Shown here one piece after another: positions 44,866-56,029 of a stretch of 64,000 bases of DNA. Each line of letters starts with the position of its first letter. Position 1 is the first letter of the stretch. The stretch comes from Gamarada debralockiae. Its lineage: Eukaryota > Ascomycota > Leotiomycetes > Helotiales > Hyphodiscaceae. Where the stretch lies: contig NXFV01000753.1 in NCBI GenBank assembly GCA_002803225.1, forward strand, positions 40,911-104,910, given 5' to 3'. The notes beneath the pieces are model-generated. The model did no database searches. It was not told the DNA's origin and saw nothing but the letters and a program-made list of their open reading frames with translations. The translations under genes and the position numbers were made by a program.

Positions 44866-46649
44866 TTAATCCCTCTTCACCCCTATCCTCCCCATCTGTC
44901 TCAGCCCAAACGCACCAATCAAGCATGCGAGTCCCATCCACGCAAACGCCGTCCAAAAGCCTGCTCTATATCCCACCAACAGCTTCTCCTCCCTCCCTTT
45001 CCCGGACTCTTCATCTCCCTCACTCTTGGAAACCGCATCCGCAACAACAGCCATCACCGTCAGTCCAAGGCTCGTCCCAAACTGCCCCATCGTATTAAAG
45101 ACCGCACCCGCTACGGCCTGCGTGTCCGCCGGAAACACCTCCGATACGACCAGCAGGCCGATCGTGAACATGATGTCGCATGACAGCGGTGCGAGGAGTT
45201 GCGCGGGGAAGGCGGCATACCAGTAAGGCCAGTGTTCGGAAGTGAACGCCATGAGGAGCGGGGCGCCTGCGCTGAGAAGAAGCGATAGCAGGACCAGGAT
45301 GTAGGGGGTGGTGCGGTGGATGATGAGGCCGGTGGTGAGTTGAATGAGGAAGCCGATGAGAAGGGAGGGCAGAATGCGCAAGGAGGCGCCGAGCGCGGTT
45401 GTGTGTTGGACTTCTTGGAAGCTGTGGGGATTGTTATTATGTTGGGGATTAGCGGTAAGTGGTGGGGGGGAGGGGTACAAGAGCGAACAGAAGATCTCCA
45501 TCGCGTTCGTGACGGCATTGGAGAAAATGACGGTCAGGCAGACGCTCGTGAAAACGGTATTTTTCCAGAGGGAGTTCGGGATGAGGGCCGGGAGACACAA
45601 GCGTTCGCGGCGGCGTTGCCACAGGACGAAGATCGGGACAAGAGCGATACTGAGGGTTAACAGGACGATATTCGCAGGTTGGGAGATGTTCGCGACACCG
45701 CTTGTCAGTGTTCTGTGTGGTGGTGAGTAAGGCGGCCTCCAGGCAAGATAGAGAAAGAGAAACCCACGCAAGGATATAGGAGAAGAGCGCCAGAGAGGTC
45801 GATGCCATCATTGCACCAGCCCAGTCTATGCCCTTCTTGAGACTAGTGAAGACAGATCGCTCTGTCGCAGCATCTCGTGGCAGAGCCCACACACTGACGG
45901 CGAAGAGCACCAGCGAGAGACCTCCACACAGGTAGTACGAGAATCGCCAGCCCACCGTGTCGAGTATGATACCTTCGAGCACGAGACCCATGGAGAAGCC
46001 GATCGGTTGCACGGATCCCAGACATGAGAAGGCAATGTTCCGATTCCGGCCACTGGGAACGGAATTGGCAACGATGGCAACAGAAGTGGGTAGGCAGAGC
46101 GAGACGGCAATTCCATGCATCGCACGGAACATGATGAGCTCAATACCTGTGCGAGCGAGAGCACATGCGATGATGAACCAGCCGGTAAGAAAGCAGCCTG
46201 TCAGATTGACCCGCCGCGTGCCTATCACGTCTGCGATGGAGCCAGCAAGGAGAAGACAGGAGCCGGATGTCAAGCTGCTTGAAGTAAGTCGTTGTGTGGT
46301 CGCTGTAGGGTTGCGTTAACGAAAAGACTTACTAGTATACTGCGGATGGCCACAGAAGTAAATGTTCTGGAAGGGCAAGATCCAATGCCATGCGTGGAAG
46401 GCCGACGGTGATGAAGCCATTGCTCAGACTGCTTAGGAAGTTGACACCGGTGAGTGTTGCAGTGACGATAATAATACGTCCTTGTTTCAGGCTCCCGTCT
46501 TCTGGCTCAACAGCAACAGGTGCGAGTAGAGGTGAGGCTGTGGGCACCGGGTGAGAAGCAGACGCAAGGGGCGTGATCGAAGGCGGTGCAGCTGAAGAGT
46601 CTTTCGTCTTGATAGGTAGAAGCTCGATGGTAGACAACAGCTGCGACAT
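44866..46649 (-). CDS. MFS transporter, drug:H+ antiporter type, 537 aa
   Basis: Four exons on the minus strand: 46649-46333, 46274-45768, 45712-45479 and 45421-44866, 1614 nt, introns 55-58 nt. A hydrophilic N-terminus (about 60 residues) precedes TM1, TLTGVNFLSSLSNGFITVGL, and WPSAVY before the first splice. GSIADVIGTRRVNLTG is the loop 2-3 MFS motif (GxLaDrxGrr-like), and GSVQPIGFSMGLVLEGIIL matches antiporter motif C (GxxxGPxxGG-like). The rest of the helices follow, ending in GLACLIGAFGLRQMGRI. About 14 hydrophobic segments are likely, as in the DHA2 group that exports drugs or metabolites. The exon-2 acceptor is a tandem AAGCAG that could add one residue. Confidence 0.85.
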
Positions 46650-47310
46650 AATGACTTTTGATTGTTAGCACTATCATTAATTACGAGAATGGATAATGCG
46701 GTGGGGGGTTGGGCTTCCACGAGGTATAAGATGGGGCTTTTGTATCAAAGGGACATGAGGCGGCTTACTTCCAGCTCCACGGAGTAAACGCGTCTAAGGC
46801 CTGGCCGAACCCCGTTCCACCAGTGTGTGACAGGATTCGTGACGGATCCGAAATTGCGAAAGAACGCACAACCTTTATCTTTGGAAACAGATAAAAACAG
46901 CTATGCAATTTGTACTCTCAAGGGCAGAATTGCATAGTCATAAAAGTTCCTCTCTAAAAAGTTGTTGTGGGAAGTTGCGACTCACTCGAAGAAATTTGTC
47001 CGCGCGAATTCCGAACAACGGAGTTCTTTTCTGATTGGATGACTAATATGACTTTTCACCAGCAAGGGAAGTGCTCCCGGCGAAAAGCGTAGGTTTTTCA
47101 CTTTGCCTTTTTGTATATAGCTTCTGTACATAAGAAGTGTCCAGCTACTCAAACTCCTATTAGTAATACGTAGCTTCGAGTTACATTGGTAGAATAATAT
47201 CAAAAAATAGAAACACACGTTTTATAGGCTAGTTTCAGTGCATAAGAACTGGTGCAACCCCTTTGCCTCCTCCGTCAGTCCAATTCTTTCCACTATTTAA
47301 AGTAATGCCC
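46650..47310. other. Intergenic
   Basis: Holds the MFS promoter and the 3' end of the next minus-strand gene. No coding region supported. Confidence 0.5.
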
Positions 47311-48271
47311 TTAAGTTCTAATATTACTTTCTTTGACGACACCAGCATGCTCCGCTTTCTGACCCTCCATATTATTTGGGAAAACCCTCTGGCTTAGATC
47401 GAAGATTGGTAGGGGGCAAGGAACTCCAGTTGAGGCGCAAATAGTGATGAAGGCAAGATACCTAGGAAAGAAACATTAGTCTGCGGATATAATTATGACA
47501 AGCGCGTGATACATACCATCCCAGGATCATAGAAACAAACCCAAATCCGCCTGCAATCTTGAAATAATGAACAGCATGCTCTAAGCCTGCGGGAGTAGGG
47601 CTGTAGCCCAGCTGGTAATCAGCAGCAGCAACAAAGCTGAAGAGAAGTACCAGTCCCAAAAATAATACCACGAATGGGACATTGGTTCGTATAGAGCCAC
47701 ACAAAAAGAGGAATGAAACTATTGCCATAACAAGGTTGTAATTCCCTTGTCCCGCATTGTACGGCTGTGCAAGAGCGCCAGCACCCTCGGCGCCATAGTA
47801 GTCCACGATTCCATGGCTAGGATCCGAGATGTATGCAAGATTGATCCAATGAGTTCCATAGATAATGAACGCTACGAAAGGAAATGTGTTCCCGAGGATA
47901 AATTCCGCAATGCCTGCAATGTTCATCGCGATTCCGCCGAAGAAATAGAAACTTCCGGAGATGGCGGTCAGCGAGGTAACACTGCTGCCTTCGAATTGCA
48001 GGAGTGATAAAACTGTGCTGGTGAATGGAATCATGAAACCGAGGACACCGAGGAGGGTCGGGTTTCCTGGTGGATAGGTTAGCGATTAACCGAGGAACAT
48101 GGCAGGTGCTTTACCGAGTCGCCTGGAAAGATCACCCTTTGCCTGAGAAGGCTGGAAGAACAGTCTTTCATACTGGTCTGCGCTCAATTGCAACGTCACT
48201 TGGCGCGTTATATCGTTGAAGTGACTATTGGCGGTTTTGTCGCCAACTGAGTGGATTGATGGTGGGCTCAT
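47311..48271 (-). CDS. GPR1/FUN34/YaaH family acetate/ammonium transporter-like protein, 285 aa
   Basis: Three exons on the minus strand: 48271-48115, 48066-47517 and 47461-47311, 858 nt, introns 48 and 55 nt. The hydrophilic N-terminus is followed across the first splice by GNPTLLGVLGFMIPFTSTVL, a variant of the NPAPLG motif that identifies this family. FFGGIAMNIAGIAEFILGNTF is the second signature block. Six transmembrane helices are visible. Family members (Ady2/Ato in yeast, AcpA in Aspergillus) import acetate or move ammonium at the plasma membrane. The motif reads NPTLLG rather than NPAPLG, and the insertion with YYGAEGAGALAQPYNAGQG is longer than in core Ato proteins, so this may be a divergent paralogue. 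Confidence 0.87.
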
Positions 48272-51200
48272 GATTTCTCGAGAGTAGACAGCGAGCTTGC
48301 AGTTCAAGTTGAGAATGAAAAGACAGCAGCGAGGGTATGCAACAATGGCTGAAAAGGGAGTTGAGGAGCTTTAAATCCTTATACATTATCTGAAGCTGCC
48401 CAGGATAATGTCCGCTGAGTTACTTCAAAGGGCCGAGGTAGGAAATTTTCCGTGCTCCTGTCGGAAAAGCGCCTCCTTTCTCTCAATATCCAATTGTGCC
48501 CAATCTGATTAAGCCATTAAGAATGAGTATGTAGTCAAACCCCCAGTCCACTGCACTTGAACTTGAAACGGAAGCTTACCATGTGCAGGAAACCATTCTA
48601 CATCCGTGCAATTGAAGTGCCTAGGCTAGGCCTCACGAAGGTCCTCATTGGCTCTACGGAGAAAATCAGGGAACAACGTTCAACAAGGACGGCACAAACT
48701 CTGTTCAATCGCCGAGGCATTGTGTCTTTTTGGAATGGTGTAGTGATGTGTACAGCATAGGCTTGATGAGGAAGCGCTAGTAAGGAAGAAGGGGCCTTTT
48801 CCAAGAGAAATTAGTATATCTAGATCATGCCGTTGCTTGCTACCGTTTTATCGGTCGAATGGATGGAGGATGCATGGCGCGGGATGCTCTGAGTGCGGGC
48901 ACGAAGTGATAGCCGGCCACTCCAACCTCAAGGAAAGGGATTTAGAACAACGCACGGAGAATGAAAATATATTTCATATACCCAGTCAACCAATCATTCA
49001 ATTACCGCCATATCTGAATCATTCTAGGATTAGTTATACATGTCTAGAGCCCGCAATGAGAATGGTAAACAGTAACTGGTCCTCAATCACAACTCAGCAT
49101 GGTGAATATTGTTGGTTGGTTGGAGCGTATGTAGGCGATAAAATAGCATATAAATAATCAAATAGAAGAAATCTAAGAAGCCAAGATAATTACAAGTAAC
49201 AGCGTCGAAATAAGGTATGAAACGCACCCCTGCACTAAACTCGATACGATTGTAAGTGCTGATCTCCATCCAACAGATATCTAGTTGTATATGACTTGGA
49301 ATAGCAAGAAGAATTGTACCCTCGGTTATTCTCATTTTGAATCTTCTTGAGTGGAGCAATTCATATCGTCATCCAACCCTCAACACTGAAGAGCGCCAGC
49401 CTTATGCATTTTTACACCATCGCTTAACCTAGATATAGTATTAATTGCTAGATAAGAACAGTTCCTATAATTGGAATTCGTGCTTTTCAGCCAATCAGAA
49501 TCGTTTCTTATAAGAGGAATAGGTTCCTATACGTTGATTATCAGTTTTTTTGCTAAAATTCAATTATATCCCTATCTGTACGAGTTTCTCTCGTTTGTAG
49601 TTCAATCAGGTTATTCTCAAGATGTAGAGTCGGCACACTGCTTTCGAAAGGAGGATTCTACCCTGAAAAGGGCATAAAATAAGAGGATTTTGAACTGACT
49701 CAAGTCTTAGTGAGAGAAAAATTTAGGACCCCACTATGCCCATATAACACCCCTGTGGTGCATTTCGCTCAATCAGAACCGTTTTTTATAGGAGAGATTT
49801 CTTATAGAATGAACTAGTCTTAAAAATCAATTAATACGGTACTTGAAACTACTATATTCTGCAAGTATCACAGCTATTGCGCCGATTAGTACATTATCAT
49901 ATCCCAACCAGCGTCCTCGATATCGTGATAGGAACGACGTCGTCGTGCGATACTATTCAGCGACGTATGACCTTTTAGGTGAGGCGCGACTCTTCGTAGC
50001 GAAGGCCCACGACGTTTGAATGCTTCGCAACGAGGTTATGGAGGCGTTTGACCCGACGAAGGGTGACGCATCGGGCAAGCTAGATAGACTTCGTCCTTAT
50101 TAATGACATAAATCATTTATCTTAGATTTGAAAACTTAATAGAGATATCTAATATATGCGCAATCAAGCTTACAATGCATAGTTTTAACTTCGGGCTTGA
50201 TGTCCATGCTCGCACGGCCTCTAGACGCTCCATGACAACAGATTTAGGCAAATTTCACGACACCGAATATCCTCGGCTCCACCCTGGCTAATGTAGAGGT
50301 CGGTATCATCAGCCTCGGCGTAAGTGGAATAAATGAGACTCAATATTTCGTCGCCGACTTGAGAGTTCCTTGACTCCTGTTTATGTCCGGCTCATCTTCA
50401 ATTGAGTTTTCTGCACACCGTTGGACGAGTTGGAGTGGAAGTCTAACCCAATCAGAGCGCAAAAGGATTTTGAACCACGCTGATTCAGGGACGCCGAAAA
50501 AGGTTCCACATTAAACCAGAGGTTAGGAAAGTCAGTAATGGCCTTAGTAGGCTCTTGAACGGTATTACTAGTAGAATTGCCATAAATAGTAATACTCTTA
50601 GGTAGTATAGTCTTGGTAGCTAGCGCAGCGTCTATACTAGAGCCGGTAGGGCTGGAAAGAGTTATGGAATTGTTATTAAGAGTGTAACTGCGATGGCGCT
50701 ATGAGAGTGGCGGCACGGGCTGCTAATGCTCTGTAGTAAGAAGTAACTCAATATTCAAAGAGGGAAAACTTTTGAGAAGGAAGGTCTAAAGTAGAGGAGA
50801 AGAGCTACACTCCTACCCTCCTCTCCTTTCCTCCTTGGCTTAGTATCTTCAATAAAGGCAGCCCACGATTCCATAACTCATACCTTGGGCTTCTCATGAC
50901 TTATGTCTCGGGACATCAGTTCGTACGTGCCGTCACCACATCGACGCCCACTCGAAGTATTTCTGGTACTCATCAATGCGAGCTCTTCGGCTAATGATTC
51001 CCCCGAGCCCCTTCGGGTCAGGGGAGCCCCTACCCCCCCCCTTTTCGTCGGGCTTAAGGACGGTCTTTCCAAAGTAGAAGTAGGAAGTTGGCGTTAATAC
51101 CTGAAAATATTTATCCTTAAGTCCTCAGGACTTAAGATTTTGTACGGGAGAAGGGGGTCCCCCCCCGACCCCGAAAAAGAGTGGGGGGAGAGAAATCATT

Positions 51201-51308
51201 AGCCAGCTTTTCATCAATTGGATGTCGTCCTTCTACCCTTGCAGCGATCAGTAAGGCTTATCGCGAACCCTGCCTATGCATAGGGCGAGTCATGGTGCGC
51301 CGTGGTTT
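48272..51308. other. Gene-poor, repeat-rich tract
   Basis: No supported gene. CAATCAGAATCGTTTCTTAT at about 49490 and CAATCAGAACCGTTTTTTAT at about 49770 are diverged direct repeats with further TTCCTATA-like similarity around them. 49880-50100 is a CpG-rich island with many CGA/CGT words inside AT-rich DNA. 51030-51190 is rich in C/G runs. All frames are short or stop-broken. Confidence 0.45.
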
Positions 51309-51404
51309 GCGGTGCACCGCGGTGTTGGTCTGAACCGTGGGCCGGGTCGAGGAGCAGTTGGACCCAAGAAACCGTGAGTCTAAACCGCATTCCACTGCGG
51401 TTTA
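51309..51404. repeat. Palindrome and 9-bp stem-loop in a GC-rich patch
   Basis: GCGGTGCACCGC (51309-51320) is a perfect 12-bp palindrome. TAAACCGCA (51381-51389) and TGCGGTTTA (51396-51404) form a perfect 9-bp inverted repeat around a 6-nt loop. Both lie in a GC-rich patch (about 51260-51440) between AT-rich blocks. They look like the end of a small element or a structured RNA; neither is proven. Confidence 0.6.
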
Positions 51405-53194
51405 CCAGACTCCATGGTATACTATATGCGGGTGGTCCAAAGCTGGCTACACGTGACGTCCTATGACTTGCACATGACCTCTTAAATTAAAACTATATAG
51501 TTTTTAATTCTTCTAAAAGGCCTCTTAGAAGACTTTCTTCTCTTCTTTACTTATCTTTTTATATTACTTATAATATTAAAAATAAAGAAAGAAATCACAA
51601 ACATGTGATTAAATCTAACTTAACTTTAAGATCGATTTTCAAAGCTCTCTTTCTTTCTCTTACTCTCTCTTCTTTCCTTTCAAGCTTGAATTTTAAATTA
51701 CATCACTTGCGGCAGGACCGGAGAGCCCCAAGTGGCTTGCTTTTAATAGTGTGTTTTACTCCCTACTTAGCATAAGCCTAGCCTGTGTTAGGGGGTTCTT
51801 AGCTGCTAATCAATACATAAGCGAAATTAAAATAGCAGCACAAGGCGTTAAGAGAGCTCGAGAGCCTAAAGACCCTAGAGTTGAGATCAAGAGCTCTTAA
51901 AAGAATCGATTCAAGCTGTCCTACGTGATAATCTGGTCATATGTACCAAATATAGAGAGTATAAAGTAATGCATAGGACTTTATATGGCTTGCTTTCTTA
52001 TATGTAAAATCACGTATAGTTATATTTGTTTACATTTAACTACATGTGATACTAGCTCACTTGGACTCAAGTGTGACGCTAAGACGGTTTTTAGGAGCCA
52101 ACATGAGCTATCGCGAGTCGGTCGACCCATAGAGCGGTTCCAAGGGTCACTTGGGGCCTCATCGTGCCCCACGACGCGCCCTACCTATGCATATGATCAA
52201 AATATGACATTGAATTTACCATTTCTCATAGCAGCAGCCATGTGCTGTTATAAAGAGCAGGTGAATTAATCTTGTACCAATACCGCATAACATGAGTATG
52301 ACGTGGAGTTTTACATGAATATCCACGGTCCATATAACATGGGGCAGACTTCTTTCTTCAGGGACAGCGTGGATAGAAAGATATTATGGGATTTTCGTGG
52401 CTGTGATGAGCTGCGATGGTTTGGTACGGTAGATACCCAGGAGCTTTTACTGCTCATATGATTATAGACGGATGAATACACGAAGATCTTCATAAATCAT
52501 GCTTCCCCGTACCTGTGAGTCCGCTCCCATTACGTTGCTTACCTATTTGTTTTGAACGTTTAATCACCATCTCTGTAGCTCTTTTCGACTCCTACCATCG
52601 CGATGGGTAAAAGTCTTCTCATAATTTACAATGCGAGTATACCCAGTCCAATGTTCGATATCTGGAACGACTTTCTATATAACTTCCATGATTCCATTCT
52701 TTATTCTGTTAGTTAGAGCTATTTTAGACTGGAATTGATTTTATCTTGTATTTAGTTCCTTGATTCTACAGAATTACTATAGAATATTAGCTAATATTTG
52801 CTAGCAAGTGAGTATCTCAAATAAAAAAAATATATACTCTTTATAAAACATAGAAACTCTCTGGGAATTATAGATATAATTTAAAACAATAAGGATTTAT
52901 TATTAATATCAAAATACACTCAAAAGAGACTTAATTCTTCCTTGTAAGTCTAATCTCTATTATCAATGACATTACAATATTACCGCATTAATTGCTTAAC
53001 AAGACCCTATCTTGCAGTTCAACTGTCGCCACTTTGAAGGCCCTTTTCAGAGATTGTTTTGGTGCGTTCCCAGCGTCTTATAACCTCCCCGGGGGGTGGG
53101 GGGGTGTTCTTGTAAACCAATTACTGCGGTAACCTAATCTAGTTCGTTGTCAGGAACTGTATTATTAATATCTTCTATATATACTACCTATGTA
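51405..53194. other. AT-rich gene-poor DNA
   Basis: 51480-51620 and 52720-52930 are strongly AT-rich, with a pyrimidine-rich run near 51640-51690. No coding region supported. Confidence 0.5.
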
Positions 53195-53366
53195 ACAGCT
53201 ACAGGTAGCTGGAGGGCAACAGGAGGAATCATAGTATGCCAGAGAAGTAGTGGTTCAGTGAATGAAGAAGTAGTAGTCGTATTGAAAATAAAGTTCTTGA
53301 GCACTTGTATGTCGTTCCAGAAAATAACTCAAGCTTGCCCTTCTCCAAATAGGGCCAATAGCCCTT
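53195..53366 (+). repeat. Dispersed repeat, copy B
   Basis: Inverted homologue of 29343-29522. ACAGCTACAGGTAGCTGGAG opens it and AACTCAAGCTTGCC plus TTCTCCAA close it, with the same spacing to within about 10 nt. Downstream, 53580-53606 repeats the AGCGTAAGA..(AATC)n words seen at 30011-30038, so more of the same element family is scattered here. Confidence 0.7.
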
Positions 53367-55148
53367 GCCTTCGGGACCTCCATACTCCCTTCGGGGCTTT
53401 CCTACTGTTCAGGCCTTCCCTGGTCCCTTGTACTCCTATTACACTAGTACAAAGCCGTTTGGTTTAATAAGTAGCAAGTAATCTACTAAAATAGTTGAAC
53501 GGTTTTGCCTGGGTTTTGTTCCTTTTAGGTTTTCCCAGGGTTTGTATTTATAGGAATACTATATAGCTAGCTAGCTGGTCAGCGTAAGAATATCAATCAA
53601 TCAATCCTAAGAACAATAACGCACATCGCCTACTGCCACTTGCAGCAATTCTACCCTCTGCTCCTTATCTAAGCTACCTGTGATAATAGCCAGAAGATAT
53701 ACAATAGTTCTGTGACAGTTCTTGCGAATATCACCTGATCACGTGTACGGCAGATCCACAAGGCCAGGGATTTATCTCCTGCTACAGAGGGGTAAGATCA
53801 GTCTGTCAGCTCTTAAGTAAATCCTTTTTGGAGACTAGATATAGAATTGCGCTGCGGAGTACTCTACGGCGCTGTTGGGAAAAGGTCTGAAAAGCTCTTG
53901 CAATTAGGCGAAAAGTCAGAAAAAGAGAAAAGGACTAGACTTGACGTGTTGATATGCAAAGGCACTAGCACGTTCTTTAGATATATTAGGTCGTGTGCTT
54001 ATAAAACCTTTTCCTTCTCTCCTTAGCTTAGTATTTTGTACAATACAGCACTTCTTCGAACAGTCTTCAATGCGTGAGACTCCATTTTGTTGAGCTGTCA
54101 CAAGTTCTTCCACAGTTTTGTGCCGCGGTTATAATAGCCTTATCAAATATCACCTTCTCCTCAACCACCACTACTCAATTAAAATAGAGAATGTCAGAAT
54201 CCCGACTAGTCTTTTCCTTTAGAGCCCTGATCACAGTGTTAAAATGCAATGTGTCTGTGCTTTTGACAGATCTCTTCGGGAAGCGCCAGTACCTATACTG
54301 ATCCCTGCTGCCAGTGTTTCGTAAGATAAGAAGAACTTATATATTTGAAATTGTCGATTTAGCTTCTAGAGAAGACCTACTTACTAGAGCATTAGTGAAC
54401 TAGATGGGAAATAATTCCGTACAAACGATCGTCACCAGTAACTAGAGTTACCATTATACTAATACTACTCCGTGAATCTAAGGTTCAGATATTGTATCGT
54501 TTGCCTATCGTATAGACTCTCGTTAAACAAGCCAGATGTTTAATAAAGGAGAACTCATAAGTTAATAGCCACTGGTATGTCAACCGTATATCTATACTCA
54601 AGACTTACCACAAGCCGTGAAGGTTCTAGCGGGAGATGTAAAGGTAGAAAACCCAAGGTGCCTCGATATCAATGAACGCTCTTCTCAAACTATCTTGGCA
54701 CAAGGAACCTTGCCTAGAAAGTCGCAAAAGCATCTACTGAAATACAGTTATGTCATGAGATCTACCTGCAATTGGAGCTGGGTGCAGCCAAAGAGCAGAG
54801 ACAAGGCAAACTACAAACTCTACAAAGGGGTAGATGAGTTGGAGACAATGATTCTCCATTTAACGGAGTAGGACAATAGGTAAAGTGCTATGTTATTGTT
54901 TTGGATGTAAGACTTAGATGTAGTACACGTTAAAGGGCAATGCCATTCAAGGAATTAATCGAATCGTTTCTTCCCGGGAGGTCTCTATAATATTATCCTA
55001 TTTAATGTACATGCCTAGTGACCATCTCAACCTGCAATATCAGCCTCTCATACCACTGACAGCACAATGTCGACGAACTCAATAACACTACGGCTTAACC
55101 CCAAATAATCAGGGTAAAAATATGGCGGATACCATATACATGCAGCGT
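53367..55148. other. Gene-poor DNA
   Basis: Only short frames (53916-54113 minus, 54617-54871 plus) without motifs. A TATAGCTAGCTAGCTGG word near 53563-53579 precedes the AATC repeats. Confidence 0.45.
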
Positions 55149-55535
55149 TTAACATGGAAGCCTAAGATTCCGGGAGTTGATGATCCGCTCGGTCTGCTCC
55201 ACCGGCTCCCCATGCCTGCTCGTCATGATAGAGAAATTTTGTATTCCCATATCAACCACGAGGTCCGGCTTGCAAGCTTGGATATCACGCATCATTTGCA
55301 TTTTATATTCAGGCAGCGCTAGCAAATTGTCTATGTCTTCAAGGGCGTACTGCGGTGGCGGTTTCGGCATCTTTAAGACAAGAGACAGTCGAGCTATTCT
55401 ATCTGGGGAAGAAGTTAAGAGGAAGAAGACTTTCAACGCATTAGGAACAGTTACAAAGGGTGATGGGGGCAAATACTTGCCCATTCCTCGCCAGTAAACG
55501 AGATAGGTAACGACAACCTCTAAAGGTTCGGACAT
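55149..55535 (-). CDS. Short hypothetical ORF, 128 aa
   Basis: ATG at 55535, stop at 55149, no family recognised. It contains VLKMPKPPPQYALEDIDNLL and CKPDLVVDMG. A possible GC-AG intron (GCAAGT.. to a CTTAAC..CCCCAG end) would remove about 75-80 nt from the middle and join the GMG and RIARL segments. It stands alone in repeat-rich DNA; overlapping plus-strand frames exist. It may be a fragment of a decayed gene. Confidence 0.25.
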   Translation of the reverse strand: MSEPLEVVVTYLVYWRGMGKYLPPSPFVTVPNALKVFFLLTSSPDRIARLSLVLKMPKPPPQYALEDIDNLLALPEYKMQMMRDIQACKPDLVVDMGIQNFSIMTSRHGEPVEQTERIINSRNLRLPC

Positions 55536-56029
55536 TGTAAAGGTACCGTTTGCCAGACATCATGTTTGAAGCATGGACCTCCTCTACCGAACGTGGTCGC
55601 CTTGTCGATAATCCTACGGCTCCGATAAGCTATAGAGGATATGCTAATGGAGAGGACCTTGAGCTTTGGGAAGCAAGTCAGGAAATCCAGATTCTGTCCG
55701 GTTGTTATTGCGTCGTAGCGGGGAAAATCTAATAAAAAAGCTCCTTAATCACGGTCTAATGGTTATCTGGGTTCATGAGGAGAACCTTGCAAAGCTTCTA
55801 GCTCTATGCCAAGATGAATTTGCACCATAGTGCGTCTCAGCGGATTGCTCTAGAGGCGCCGAATATCGCAGTCCATCTATTCCACATCGCGGCAGAGATG
55901 AGTATCAACGACAGGCTAAATCCAGTATAAGACTACAGCGAGGACCCACACCACGACTTGCAAAACAACGCCTACTTCACCTTATGCCCTAGCTCTATTG
56001 TTTGATACATTTACAAGCCTTTCCATCTC
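55536..56029. other. Spacer with broken frame
   Basis: A 60-codon plus frame (55550-55732) ends in CYCVVAGKI. After its stop, readable text such as NHGLMVIWVHEENLAKLLAL continues in another frame. It is suggestive of a decayed gene but unassigned. Confidence 0.35.
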
